The notes under the pieces were generated by a model that saw only the letters and a list, made by a program, of their open reading frames with translations, had not been told where the DNA came from and made no database searches. Positions 8,228 through 16,182 of a stretch of 64,000 nt of DNA are shown here, one piece after another (the stretch's first letter is position 1; every line of letters starts with the position of its first letter). The position numbers and the translations under genes are program-made. This DNA comes from JAVBPR01 sp031549485 (GTDB lineage Bacteria > Bacillota > Clostridia > Oscillospirales > Feifaniaceae): the NCBI GenBank assembly GCA_031549485.1, contig JAVBPR010000015.1, positions 76,394 to 140,393 on the forward strand. Reading direction: 5' to 3'.

Positions 8228-8316
8228 TTGTTGATTATTTAACAGTATAAAATTTTCTGATTATTGAAAAATATATAGGTTAAATTATAATTGTATTATA
8301 GTTAAATAATCAACAA
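8228..8316. promoter_or_regulatory. Two inverted operator copies flanking the exporter promoter
   Basis: TTGTTGATTATTTAAC (8228-8243) and its exact reverse complement GTTAAATAATCAACAA (8301-8316). Each copy is itself an imperfect palindrome (10 of 14 positions). The second lies just after the -10 of the exporter promoter, the first in front of the TetR gene. Probable TetR sites. Confidence 0.75.
8264..8291 (+). promoter_or_regulatory. Promoter of the MMPL exporter operon
   Basis: TTGAAA (8264-8269), 16-bp spacer, TATAAT (8286-8291). The start would fall at the edge of the downstream operator copy, so a bound repressor would block transcription. Confidence 0.75.
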
Positions 8317-8337
8317 CTGTCAATTTGGAGGTGGCGT

Positions 8338-10416
8338 GTGCAACGCTTCATAAAATTCATATTAAAGCATAAGGCCGCTGTTCTTGTGGTATTTTTGATT
8401 TCGGCGCTCGTGTGCGGGCTTCTTGCCGCTACCGTCAAGGTAAACTACAACATGATAGATTATCTTCCGGAAGACGCAAACTCGACCAAAGGCCTTAAAA
8501 TAATCGAAAGCGAGTTTCCGGGAAACATCCCGAATCTTCGCGTTATGATTCCGGTTTCGGGAATACCGGAGGCGCTGAAAATCAAAGCCGAAATAGCGGC
8601 GCTTGAAAATGTCGCGGCGGTAAACTGGCTTGACGATATGGCAGATTTGGGCGCGCCTATAGAATCGTTGCCGCAAAGCACGGTAGGGAGCTATTATAAA
8701 AACGGAAGCGCGCTTTTTAACGTCACGATAACCGGCGAAAAAAGTAATATCACGGTCGAGGAGATTAGGGAAATAGCCGGACCGGACGGAGCTATGTCCG
8801 GCTCGGCTGTCACGACCGGAGAGGCGATGACCTCGACGACAAAAGAGCTTTCGGTAATTATGGCGGTTGCATTGCCGCTTATTTTTATCATTTTAATTCT
8901 CACCACAAGCTCGTTTATAGAGCCGGTTTTGTTCCTCGCCACTATAGGAATCGCCATTGTGTTAAATCTCGGAACAAACGCGATTTTCGGCGAAATATCC
9001 TTTGTTACAAACGCGGCGGCGGCACTGCTGCAGCTTGCGGTTTCGATGGACTATTCAATATTTTTGCTTCACCGTTTTTCCGAGATTCGGGAAACCGGCG
9101 TGCCGGTCGGGGAAGCTATGGTGGAAGCGGTCAAAAAATCGTTTTCCTCGATTTTGGCAAGCGGACTTACAACGGTTATCGGTTTTGCCGCGCTTATTAT
9201 AATGCGCTTTAAAATCGGACCGGATATGGGATATGTTATGGCAAAAGCTATCGCTTTTAGCCTGCTTTGCGTTCTCGTCCTGCTTCCGGTTATCGCGCTT
9301 CTTTGTTATAAAATCATCGACAAAACGCACCATCGCTCGTTTTTGCCGAAACTGAAAAATTTCAGGAAGTTCGTATATAAAATAAGGATACCGGTTCTTA
9401 TTATATTTGTTATTCTTTCGGTTCCGTCCTTTTTCGCGGCGCAGAAAAACGTGTTCTCTTATGGCGCGTCCTCGCTTTACCAGGACGAAAATTCACAGGT
9501 TTACCGCGAGAGCACGCTGATAGACAGTACATTCGGGCAATCAAATCAAATGGTGCTTATTGTGCCGACCGGCGACCAGGTTAAAGAAAAAGCATTAAGC
9601 GATGAGCTTAAGAAAATGCCCGAAGTAAAATCGGTTATATCTTTTTCGGATATGGTCGGCAACGAAATACCGATAGAATTTATCCCGCCCGACCAGCTTG
9701 CGGAGCTCCGGTCTGAAAATTACAGCAGGATGATAGTAACCTGCGAAATCGGGAAAGGGGAGAGCGCGACTTTCAAAACGGTCGAGGATATCCGCGCCGC
9801 CGCCGGAAAGTTTTATCCCGAGGAAAACTATCTCGTCGGCGAAGGGCCGAATATTTACGATATGAAAACAATCGTCGATGTCGATAATAGGATGGTAAAC
9901 TGGGTTGCGATAGTTGCGGTTGCGCTGATCTTGCTGATAACTTTCAAATCGATTTCGCTTCCGATTATTCTCCTGCTTGTTATCGAAAGCTCGATATGGA
10001 TAAATCAGAGCTTCCCGTATTTCGCGGGGGAAAACCTCTTTTTTATCGGGTTTTTGATTATAAGCTCGGTTCAGCTCGGCGCCACAATCGACTATGCGAT
10101 TTTGTTTACAAACAGGTATAACGAAAACCGCGCGACGCTTACGAAAAAAGCGGCGGCAATGCAAACGGTTTCGGACACTACCTTTTCAATTCTGACCTCG
10201 GCCGCGATAATGAGTATTTGCGGATTTTTGCTTGGAATCATTTCCACAAACGGGGTTTTAAATCAGCTCGGATTCCTGCTCGGCAGGGGCGCGGTGCTGT
10301 CGGCAGTTATGGTATTATTCGTTCTCCCCGGGCTTTTGTGGCTGTTTGATAAGCCGGTTCAAAAAACATCGCTCGGTTTGAAATTTCTAAACGGAAAGGA
10401 TAAAAAAGATGCGTAA
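8338..10416 (+). CDS. MMPL/RND-type exporter
   Basis: 692 aa, GTG start behind GGAGG with 6-base spacing. Two homologous halves, each an extracytoplasmic loop followed by a group of membrane helices: helix 1 at about 13-33, a loop to about 180, helices to about 335; then a helix at about 350-368, a second loop to about 515 and the final helices. The membrane motifs SMDYSIFLLHRF and TIDYAILFTNRY carry the aspartates used as proton relay in MmpL/RND pumps. At under 700 aa it is the short Gram-positive type (YdfJ/YdgH class) and not a tripartite pump. Probable proton-driven export of a lipid or amphiphilic drug. Overlaps the next gene by 8 bp and is controlled by the divergent TetR gene. Confidence 0.9.
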   Translation: MQRFIKFILKHKAAVLVVFLISALVCGLLAATVKVNYNMIDYLPEDANSTKGLKIIESEFPGNIPNLRVMIPVSGIPEALKIKAEIAALENVAAVNWLDDMADLGAPIESLPQSTVGSYYKNGSALFNVTITGEKSNITVEEIREIAGPDGAMSGSAVTTGEAMTSTTKELSVIMAVALPLIFIILILTTSSFIEPVLFLATIGIAIVLNLGTNAIFGEISFVTNAAAALLQLAVSMDYSIFLLHRFSEIRETGVPVGEAMVEAVKKSFSSILASGLTTVIGFAALIIMRFKIGPDMGYVMAKAIAFSLLCVLVLLPVIALLCYKIIDKTHHRSFLPKLKNFRKFVYKIRIPVLIIFVILSVPSFFAAQKNVFSYGASSLYQDENSQVYRESTLIDSTFGQSNQMVLIVPTGDQVKEKALSDELKKMPEVKSVISFSDMVGNEIPIEFIPPDQLAELRSENYSRMIVTCEIGKGESATFKTVEDIRAAAGKFYPEENYLVGEGPNIYDMKTIVDVDNRMVNWVAIVAVALILLITFKSISLPIILLLVIESSIWINQSFPYFAGENLFFIGFLIISSVQLGATIDYAILFTNRYNENRATLTKKAAAMQTVSDTTFSILTSAAIMSICGFLLGIISTNGVLNQLGFLLGRGAVLSAVMVLFVLPGLLWLFDKPVQKTSLGLKFLNGKDKKDA

Positions 10417-12067
10417 AAAAATAAAAAAAAGCATAGCGGGGCTCATAGCTTTTGCAACTTTGCTCGCTTTTTCGGCTTCCGCGCTTGACGATACGGTTTT
10501 ACAAAGCAGCGCAAAAGAAGAGGTAATATACGCAAATCTCGACACCTCGGGAAAACTTGAAAAAATCTATGTTGTAAATAGTTTTGACCTTTCGGCAGCG
10601 GGCGAAATTGTCGATTACGGCAATTACAGCGAACTGAAAAATCTCTCAAGCGAAAATAAAATCGAAAAAGCCGACGATAAAATTACGGCGAGCGCCGGAG
10701 CAGGCAGATTTTTTTATCAGGGCGAGCTTGCGGGCGCAAGCCTGCCCTGGGACATTTCGGTCGACTATTATTTGAACGATGTTAAAGCGAGCGCCGAAGA
10801 AATCGCGGGGAAAAGCGGCAAGGCGGAAATAAAAATAAATATTATGAAAAATGCGGCCGCGGCCGGAGATTTTTTTGAAAATTACGCCATGCAGGCAAGT
10901 TTGAAGCTCGATCTTGAAAAATTCAAAAATATCGCGGCGGACGGCGCAACCGAAGCAAGCGCGGGAAAATTCAAACAGCTTAATTACACCGTTTTGCCGG
11001 GCAACGAAAAGAGCTTTTCGATAACGGCGGATGTCGAAGGGTTTGAGATAGAGGGAATCACCTTCGCGGGAATAAGCCTTAATTTCGGGATAGAAATGCC
11101 GGACACCGACGATATAATCGGCGACCTCGGAAAACTCGGCGACGGAATTGCCTCGATAGACAGCGGCGCCGGGAGTCTTGCAAGCGGCGTTTCGGAGTTG
11201 AAAACCGGCCTTGATAAGCTGAAAACCGGCGCGGCGGCGCTGGAGACCGGACTGGATGCTCTTTCTTCCCAGTCGGACGTTCTTGCAAGCGGTTCTTCGC
11301 AGTTTAAAAACGGGCTATCGCAGATAAATTCCGCGCTTCAAAATATCACCATGACCACCGACTCGCTCGACGCGCTTGTAAACGGCTCGGCGGAAATCAA
11401 AACCGGGATTTCGCAGCTTGCCGACAGCTTTAGCGGAATAAATCAGCTTGTCGCCGCGCTGAAGGCAAACGAAGCGGTAATGGCGGCGGCGGGGCAGACG
11501 GTTGCCGCGCTTGAAGCGGGGCTCGGTCAAATGGAAGGCGGCGCATCGCTGCTAAAGAAAAATTACGCCGCATTTGACGCCGGGATCGCGCAAATCCCCG
11601 GAATGCTCAGCGGAATGGCAGAGAGCCTCACACAGCTAAAATCAGGGATAAACGCGCTTAATTCTTCATACTCCGAGCTTGACGGAGGAATTGCCGGATA
11701 CATCGCGGGCGTTAAAGAAATAGCCAAGGGGTATTTCTCTCTTTATGACGGAATCGCCGCGGCGGCAAGCGGCGCAGGGGAGCTGAAATCCGGCGCGGAT
11801 AAGTTCAAGGACGGAACGGGCGAGCTTGCTTCCAAAACAGGCGGAATGGAAGACGAATTCGAGGAGCAGATAGATAAATTCAAAGGAATTTTGCCGGACA
11901 AAGATTATAAACCGGCTTCCTTCGTCTCCCCGAAAAACACCGAGATAAAATCGGTCCAGTTCGTTATCAAAACCGCGGAAATCAAAATGCCGGAAGCCGC
12001 GAAAGAGGAACCGGCGCCGGAGCCGAAAGAAACGTTCTGGCAAAAATTTCTTAATTTGTTTAGATAA
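10409..12067 (+). CDS. Secreted coiled-coil partner of the MMPL exporter (YhgE/Pip-like repeats)
   Basis: 552 aa with a signal peptide (about 1-26, ending SASA). Residues about 27-230 are a beta-rich domain with no family I can name. About 235-500 consists of repeated units such as SGAGSLASGVSELKTGL and GAAALETGLDAL, the small-residue heptad pattern of the YhgE/Pip extracellular domain, predicted to form long helices. It ends in a short basic-aromatic tail (FWQKFLNLFR) with no clear second membrane helix. The start overlaps the exporter gene, so the two are co-translated; an accessory role in export across the wall is likely but inferred. Confidence 0.75.
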   Translation: MRKKIKKSIAGLIAFATLLAFSASALDDTVLQSSAKEEVIYANLDTSGKLEKIYVVNSFDLSAAGEIVDYGNYSELKNLSSENKIEKADDKITASAGAGRFFYQGELAGASLPWDISVDYYLNDVKASAEEIAGKSGKAEIKINIMKNAAAAGDFFENYAMQASLKLDLEKFKNIAADGATEASAGKFKQLNYTVLPGNEKSFSITADVEGFEIEGITFAGISLNFGIEMPDTDDIIGDLGKLGDGIASIDSGAGSLASGVSELKTGLDKLKTGAAALETGLDALSSQSDVLASGSSQFKNGLSQINSALQNITMTTDSLDALVNGSAEIKTGISQLADSFSGINQLVAALKANEAVMAAAGQTVAALEAGLGQMEGGASLLKKNYAAFDAGIAQIPGMLSGMAESLTQLKSGINALNSSYSELDGGIAGYIAGVKEIAKGYFSLYDGIAAAASGAGELKSGADKFKDGTGELASKTGGMEDEFEEQIDKFKGILPDKDYKPASFVSPKNTEIKSVQFVIKTAEIKMPEAAKEEPAPEPKETFWQKFLNLFR

Positions 12068-12086
12068 TTTTTTGTTTATATAAAAT

Positions 12087-12118
12087 AAAGGGGACGGCGA
12101 AATTTCGCCGTCCCCTTT
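12087..12118. terminator. Bidirectional terminator
   Basis: A 16-bp perfect inverted repeat AAAGGGGACGGCGAAA / TTTCGCCGTCCCCTTT between converging genes. Confidence 0.8.
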
Positions 12119-12129
12119 ATTATTCAAAT

Positions 12130-12942
12130 TTATTTTTCTTTATATGCCCTTTGCATAAGAATTCCGAGCCCCGCGCCGCCGATGATATTTCCTATAGTTA
12201 CCGGTAACAAATTCTTTAAGAAGAAATTTCCCCAGGTAAGAAGCGAAGTGTCGATTCCGGCGGCTTTTGCAAGCTCCGCATATTTCGGAATGCTGTTTGC
12301 AAAAAGCCCAGCCGGGATAAAATACATATTCGCTATACAGTGCTCGAAACCGCAGATAACGAAAAACGCGACCGGGATATATGCGCCGGCGATTTTTCCG
12401 AAAGTGTCTTTTCCCGACATGCTGCAAATAACGCCGGCGCAGACGAGCAGGTTAGCGAAAATTCCGAGGACGATGCAGTTCCAAAAAGGAATAGAGCATT
12501 TTGCGGCGGCGAGTTTTATCGTGAAAACTGCAAGACCGCCTGCCGAATATTCAAGCTGGCCAAAATATGCGCAGGAAGCGGCGAGAATAATTCCGCCCAA
12601 AAAATTCCCGATATATACAATAATCCAGTTGCGGAACATGCCGAAAACAGAAGCCTGTTTTTCAAGCACCGAAATTGTGATAAGGCAGTTGCCCGTAAAA
12701 AGCTCCGCGCCGGTCAGAACAACCATTCCGAGACCGAATGGGAAGAGGAGGCCGGAAATAATCCGCGCCGCCGAAACGTTTGCTATGCTGTGCGCGGCGG
12801 TGTTTGTGACCGCGCTCCCCAGCGCGATAAAAAGCCCCGCAAGAATTGAGAGTATCAGCAGTTTGAAAAATCGCATTTCCGATTTTTTCTTCCCTGCCGT
12901 GGCATAATTTGCGACGACTTCCGCAGGTGAAAACATATTCAT
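12130..12942 (-). CDS. Formate/nitrite transporter (FNT family)
   Basis: 270 aa, the family's usual length, six membrane helices. The signature GFEHCIANMYFIP and the half-helix motif LTGAELFTGNCL are both present. FNT channels (FocA, NirC, FdhC) move formate, nitrite or hydrosulfide as pentamers. The ATG at 12942 follows GGAGG with 5-base spacing; an upstream in-frame ATG would add about 30 unrelated residues and is rejected. No pyruvate formate-lyase or formate dehydrogenase is nearby, so the substrate stays open. It is monocistronic, with an extended -10 promoter in front. Confidence 0.9.
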   Translation of the reverse strand: MNMFSPAEVVANYATAGKKKSEMRFFKLLILSILAGLFIALGSAVTNTAAHSIANVSAARIISGLLFPFGLGMVVLTGAELFTGNCLITISVLEKQASVFGMFRNWIIVYIGNFLGGIILAASCAYFGQLEYSAGGLAVFTIKLAAAKCSIPFWNCIVLGIFANLLVCAGVICSMSGKDTFGKIAGAYIPVAFFVICGFEHCIANMYFIPAGLFANSIPKYAELAKAAGIDTSLLTWGNFFLKNLLPVTIGNIIGGAGLGILMQRAYKEK

Positions 12943-12979
12943 AGTTACCTCCAAAATTTTTCCGCTTCCCTTATCAAAA

Positions 12980-12988
12980 ATTATAGCA
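12980..12988 (-). promoter_or_regulatory. Extended -10 promoter of the FNT gene
   Basis: TGCTATAAT on the minus strand, about 38 bases before the start codon; no clear -35. Confidence 0.5.
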
Positions 12989-13032
12989 TAAGGTGAAAAA
13001 AGAGAAAAGCACGTTTTATTCCCCAGGGACAT

Positions 13033-13231
13033 TTTTTGCGAAGCAAGGCTTTAAAAAAATGAAAGATTTTTAATTTAAAAGCCGGCCTCGCCTGCAAAAT
13101 GAATTTCAAGAGTCCGCCGAAAATCGGCAGCGACTACAGGAAAACTCGTCGGCACTCGGCGAAAAACTGAAACACCCGCCGGAAAACTTTGCGCCGCCGC
13201 GAATAAAAATCTGCAAACGCCGCGAATAAAA
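13033..13231. other. Non-coding spacer between FNT gene and mgl operon end
   Basis: No ribosome site or coding pattern seen. It contains a 15-bp direct repeat CGCCGCGAATAAAAA at 13195-13209 and 13218-13232, and scattered short C/G-rich dyads. No function assigned. Confidence 0.4.
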
Positions 13232-13266
13232 AATCTCCCTTCCGGCAATTTGCCGGAAGGGAGATT
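13232..13266 (-). terminator. Terminator of the mgl operon
   Basis: A 17-bp stem AATCTCCCTTCCGGCAA / TTGCCGGAAGGGAGATT with a one-base loop, followed on the minus strand by T-rich sequence. Confidence 0.85.
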
Positions 13267-13270
13267 AAAA

Positions 13271-13498
13271 CTATTTTAAAACAATTCCCAAAACTACCGC
13301 CGCAACAAGGAGAACCGAAAAAACGGCGATGACGATATCCATCGTTTTGACCGATACTTTTATCCGCGAATAAAGATTGTCGCGAAAGCGGGGTTTTTCC
13401 TCCGCCTCTTTTTCGTCGAGCTCTTTCTCGCGCTTTTGAAGTTTTAGCTCAAGCTCTTTTAGCTCGCGCGCCTTTTGCTCAAGATCGTTGTTATCCAT
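13271..13498 (-). CDS. Small tail-anchored coiled-coil protein
   Basis: 75 aa from ATG 13498; a GTG at 13504, directly after the permease stop, would add two residues. Residues about 3-38 are an unbroken charged heptad helix (E/K/L rich); a short basic stretch follows (RDNLYSRIKVSVK), then one C-terminal membrane helix (about 55-74, MDIVIAVFSVLLVAAVVLGI). It is the last gene of the mglBAC-like operon, before its terminator. No family recognised. It might modulate or localise the transporter; this rests on position only. Confidence 0.7.
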   Translation of the reverse strand: MDNNDLEQKARELKELELKLQKREKELDEKEAEEKPRFRDNLYSRIKVSVKTMDIVIAVFSVLLVAAVVLGIVLK

Positions 13499-13504
13499 AT
13501 GCAC

Positions 13505-14524
13505 CTATTTCTTGCTTAAATATTTGCGAACGTCAATCGAAACCGCAAGGATTATGATAATACCTTTTATAATATATTGCAAATACGGATTGACGCCGAG
13601 GAAGTTTAGCGAATAGTTGATAACCTGGAGCAGCACAACGCCGATTACAACGCCGGGGATTGTGCCGACGCCGCCGGAGAACGAAACGCCGCCGATGACG
13701 CAGCCCGAAATAGCGTCAAGGTCGTAGTTAAGACCTGTTCCGGTATTGACCGACTGGATTCTGCCCGCCTCAAGGAAAGCGGCGATACCGTAAAGAACGC
13801 CGGCTACAAGATAAACGCCCATTATGTTTTTGGTGATATTAACTCCCGAAACCGCGGCGGCCTCTTTATTTCCGCCTATTGCAAACATGTTTTTGCCGAG
13901 CGCGGTTTTATTCCAGACAACCCACATGATGATTGCGGCGGCGACAAAATATAAAATAAGGTAGGGGAGTTTAAAATTCCCGATTGTGAATCCACCGTTT
14001 ACAAGATTTAAAAACCGCTTGTCAAACGAGGAAAGCGCCTGCGCGCCGCCCTTTTGGCTGTCAATGTAAATACAGGTGAAACCGAAAGCGATAAGCTGGG
14101 TTCCGAGCGAAACGATAAACGCGTGAAGATGGAGTTTCGCGATTCCGAAGCCGTTGAGCGCGCAGAACAAGACCGCTATTGCAATGCTTAAAAGAAGCGG
14201 AAGAATGAGGGGAAGCGCCGGAAGATTCGGAAACATTCTCGAAGCGTAGTCGACCGATTGAACAAGCGAAGCGGTAACGGCCGCGCAGGTGCCGAGAATG
14301 CGTCCGGCCGAAAGGTCGGTTCCGGCGAGAACAATCATTCCGGCAACGCCGAGGGCGAGAATGCCGCGCGTCGATGCCTGGGTGAGTATGTTGATAAAGT
14401 TGCTGACCGAAAGGAATTTCGGCTGGATTATAATGACCGCGATAATCATCATCCCGAGGATGATATAAAGCGCATAATTCAGAAGAAAATCGCCGGTTTT
14501 TTTACCGAAAAGTGTTTTTCCCAT
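13505..14524 (-). CDS. mglC: Sugar ABC transporter permease, MglC-like
   Basis: 339 aa, about ten hydrophobic helices. It belongs to the ribose/galactose (BPD_transp_2) permease family: ASTRGILALGVAGMIVLAGT, DLSAGRILG and FAIGGNKEAAAVSGVN are hallmarks, the last being the cytoplasmic contact with the ATPase. Close in pattern to galactose/methyl-galactoside MglC. It lies 17 bases after the ATPase gene, and its TAG is followed immediately by the start region of the small coiled-coil gene. Part of an importer with the lipoprotein and ATPase encoded upstream. Confidence 0.88.
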   Translation of the reverse strand: MGKTLFGKKTGDFLLNYALYIILGMMIIAVIIIQPKFLSVSNFINILTQASTRGILALGVAGMIVLAGTDLSAGRILGTCAAVTASLVQSVDYASRMFPNLPALPLILPLLLSIAIAVLFCALNGFGIAKLHLHAFIVSLGTQLIAFGFTCIYIDSQKGGAQALSSFDKRFLNLVNGGFTIGNFKLPYLILYFVAAAIIMWVVWNKTALGKNMFAIGGNKEAAAVSGVNITKNIMGVYLVAGVLYGIAAFLEAGRIQSVNTGTGLNYDLDAISGCVIGGVSFSGGVGTIPGVVIGVVLLQVINYSLNFLGVNPYLQYIIKGIIIILAVSIDVRKYLSKK

Positions 14525-14541
14525 ATTCCGTCTCCCTTAAC

Positions 14542-16050
14542 TTAAACATATTGTGCGGCAAGCCGCATGATTTCTTCCTGAACATTTTCCGGCCGGTTTT
14601 CGCGCATATCGACGATTCCGGCGGCGCGGCCGTTGCTCATAACAAGGATTCTGTCGCAAATGCCGATAAGTTCGGGCATTTCGGAGGATACCATTACAAC
14701 CCCTTTGCCCTTTGTTGCAAGCTCGATTATAAGCTGGTAAATCTCGTATTTCGCGCCGACGTCGATACCTCTTGTGGGTTCGTCGAGAAGCAAAACCTCG
14801 GGATTTGTGAGAAGCCACCGCCCGATGATAACCTTTTGCTGATTTCCGCCTGAAAGATTTTTGATGTGGGTTTTTTGGGTGGGGGTTTTGACTTTCATGC
14901 TGCTTATAACCCAGCCGGTGTCTTTTTTCATCTTCCCGTCCGAGAGAAGCCCGGCGCGGTTATATTTTTTCAAATTCGCGATAACCGAATTAAATATTAT
15001 GCTTTGAAGAGGGAAGATTCCGGTCGCGCGACGCTCTTCGGTCAAAAGCGCAAACCCGTTTTTTATCGCCCGCTTTGAGCTTGAATTTACTACTTTATTA
15101 TTGTGCAGCTTGATTTCGCCGCTGTCTTTATGGGCGATACCGAATATAGTTTCGAGAAGCTCGGTCCGCCTTGAGCCTACAAGCCCGGCAACGCCGAGAA
15201 TCTCGCCGCGCCTGAGTGTAAAGGAAACGTCTTTACAGGTCGGCATATATTTGCCGGTTAGCCCTGAAACTTCCATAAGCGTTTCACCTGGTTTGTTGCT
15301 GTTTTCGGGGAACCGCTCGGTCAAATCGCGGCCGACCATGAGCTTGATAATCTTATCGGTGGTGAGATCGGCGGCCGCTTCGGTCGCTATCCATTTTCCG
15401 TCGCGCATGACGGTGACCTCATCCGAAATACGCAAAATTTCCTCGAGCTTGTGCGAGATATAGATTATGCCGACGCCGCGTTCGCGAAGGCGGTTGATGA
15501 TTTTAAAAAGAAGGTTTACCTCTTCTTCGGTAAGCGAAGAAGTCGGCTCGTCAAGAACGAGGATTTTCGCATTATACGAAGCCGCCTTGGCGATTTCGAC
15601 CATCTGCCGTTTCGAAACCGACAGCTTGCCGATGATTTCTTTAGGATCAACCGAAATGCCGAGATCGTCGAATATTTCTTTTGTTTTGGAATACATCTTC
15701 GCATGGTCGATAAATCCCGCTTTTTTCGGGAAGCGGCCAAGCCAAACATTTTCCATAACATTGCGGCGAAGCACCTGATTCAGCTCCTGGTGAACCATGG
15801 CGACGCCGCCCTCAAGAGCCTGTTTCGGGTTATCAAAATTCTTTGTTTCGCCGCTGATTTTTATATCGCCCGCGTCCTTTTTATAAACCCCGAAAAGGCA
15901 TTTCATAAGCGTGCTTTTGCCTGCGCCGTTTTCGCCGAGAAGCGAATGAACCGAGCCGGGTTTTAAAATGAGCCTTGCCTTGTCAAGCGCTTTTACGCCG
16001 GGAAAATCCTTTTCGATATCTAACATCGAAAGCAGCGCTGCTTGCTCCAT
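14542..16050 (-). CDS. mglA: Sugar ABC transporter ATPase with two nucleotide-binding domains, MglA-like
   Basis: 502 aa from ATG 16050 (GGTGGTGA in front). Two ABC domains in tandem as in MglA/RbsA. First: Walker A GENGAGKST, signature LSVSKRQM (degenerate), Walker B ILVLDEPTSSL. Second: P-loop region GLVGSRRTE, which lacks the GKS lysine, signature LSGGNQQKV, Walker B LLLDEPTRGID. The weakened second P-loop is normal for this family. It energises uptake with the MglC-like permease. A 16-bp hairpin separates it from the binding-protein gene, a common way of making more binding protein than ATPase. Confidence 0.9.
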   Translation of the reverse strand: MEQAALLSMLDIEKDFPGVKALDKARLILKPGSVHSLLGENGAGKSTLMKCLFGVYKKDAGDIKISGETKNFDNPKQALEGGVAMVHQELNQVLRRNVMENVWLGRFPKKAGFIDHAKMYSKTKEIFDDLGISVDPKEIIGKLSVSKRQMVEIAKAASYNAKILVLDEPTSSLTEEEVNLLFKIINRLRERGVGIIYISHKLEEILRISDEVTVMRDGKWIATEAAADLTTDKIIKLMVGRDLTERFPENSNKPGETLMEVSGLTGKYMPTCKDVSFTLRRGEILGVAGLVGSRRTELLETIFGIAHKDSGEIKLHNNKVVNSSSKRAIKNGFALLTEERRATGIFPLQSIIFNSVIANLKKYNRAGLLSDGKMKKDTGWVISSMKVKTPTQKTHIKNLSGGNQQKVIIGRWLLTNPEVLLLDEPTRGIDVGAKYEIYQLIIELATKGKGVVMVSSEMPELIGICDRILVMSNGRAAGIVDMRENRPENVQEEIMRLAAQYV

Positions 16051-16124
16051 TAAATCACCACCAATTTTTATTTGCATATTGCTTTGCTCTTTATCTTAGG
16101 ATGAACAAAAAACAAAGGAATATG

Positions 16125-16156
16125 GGGAAAGGGCGTAAAATTTTACGCCCTTTCCC
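16125..16156 (-). terminator. Intra-operon hairpin between mglB and mglA
   Basis: A perfect 16-bp inverted repeat GGGAAAGGGCGTAAAA / TTTTACGCCCTTTCCC. On the minus strand it is not directly followed by a T run (a T-rich stretch lies 10-20 bases on), so partial termination or 3'-end protection of the mglB message is more likely than full termination. Confidence 0.7.
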
Positions 16157-16182
16157 GGTTTGGGCCATTGCCCTAATTTTTA

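Noticed and set aside
12182..12907. Long open frame (241 codons) on the plus strand
   Set aside because: It is the complement of the FNT transporter gene, which has a clear family signature, ribosome site and promoter; the plus frame has no such support.
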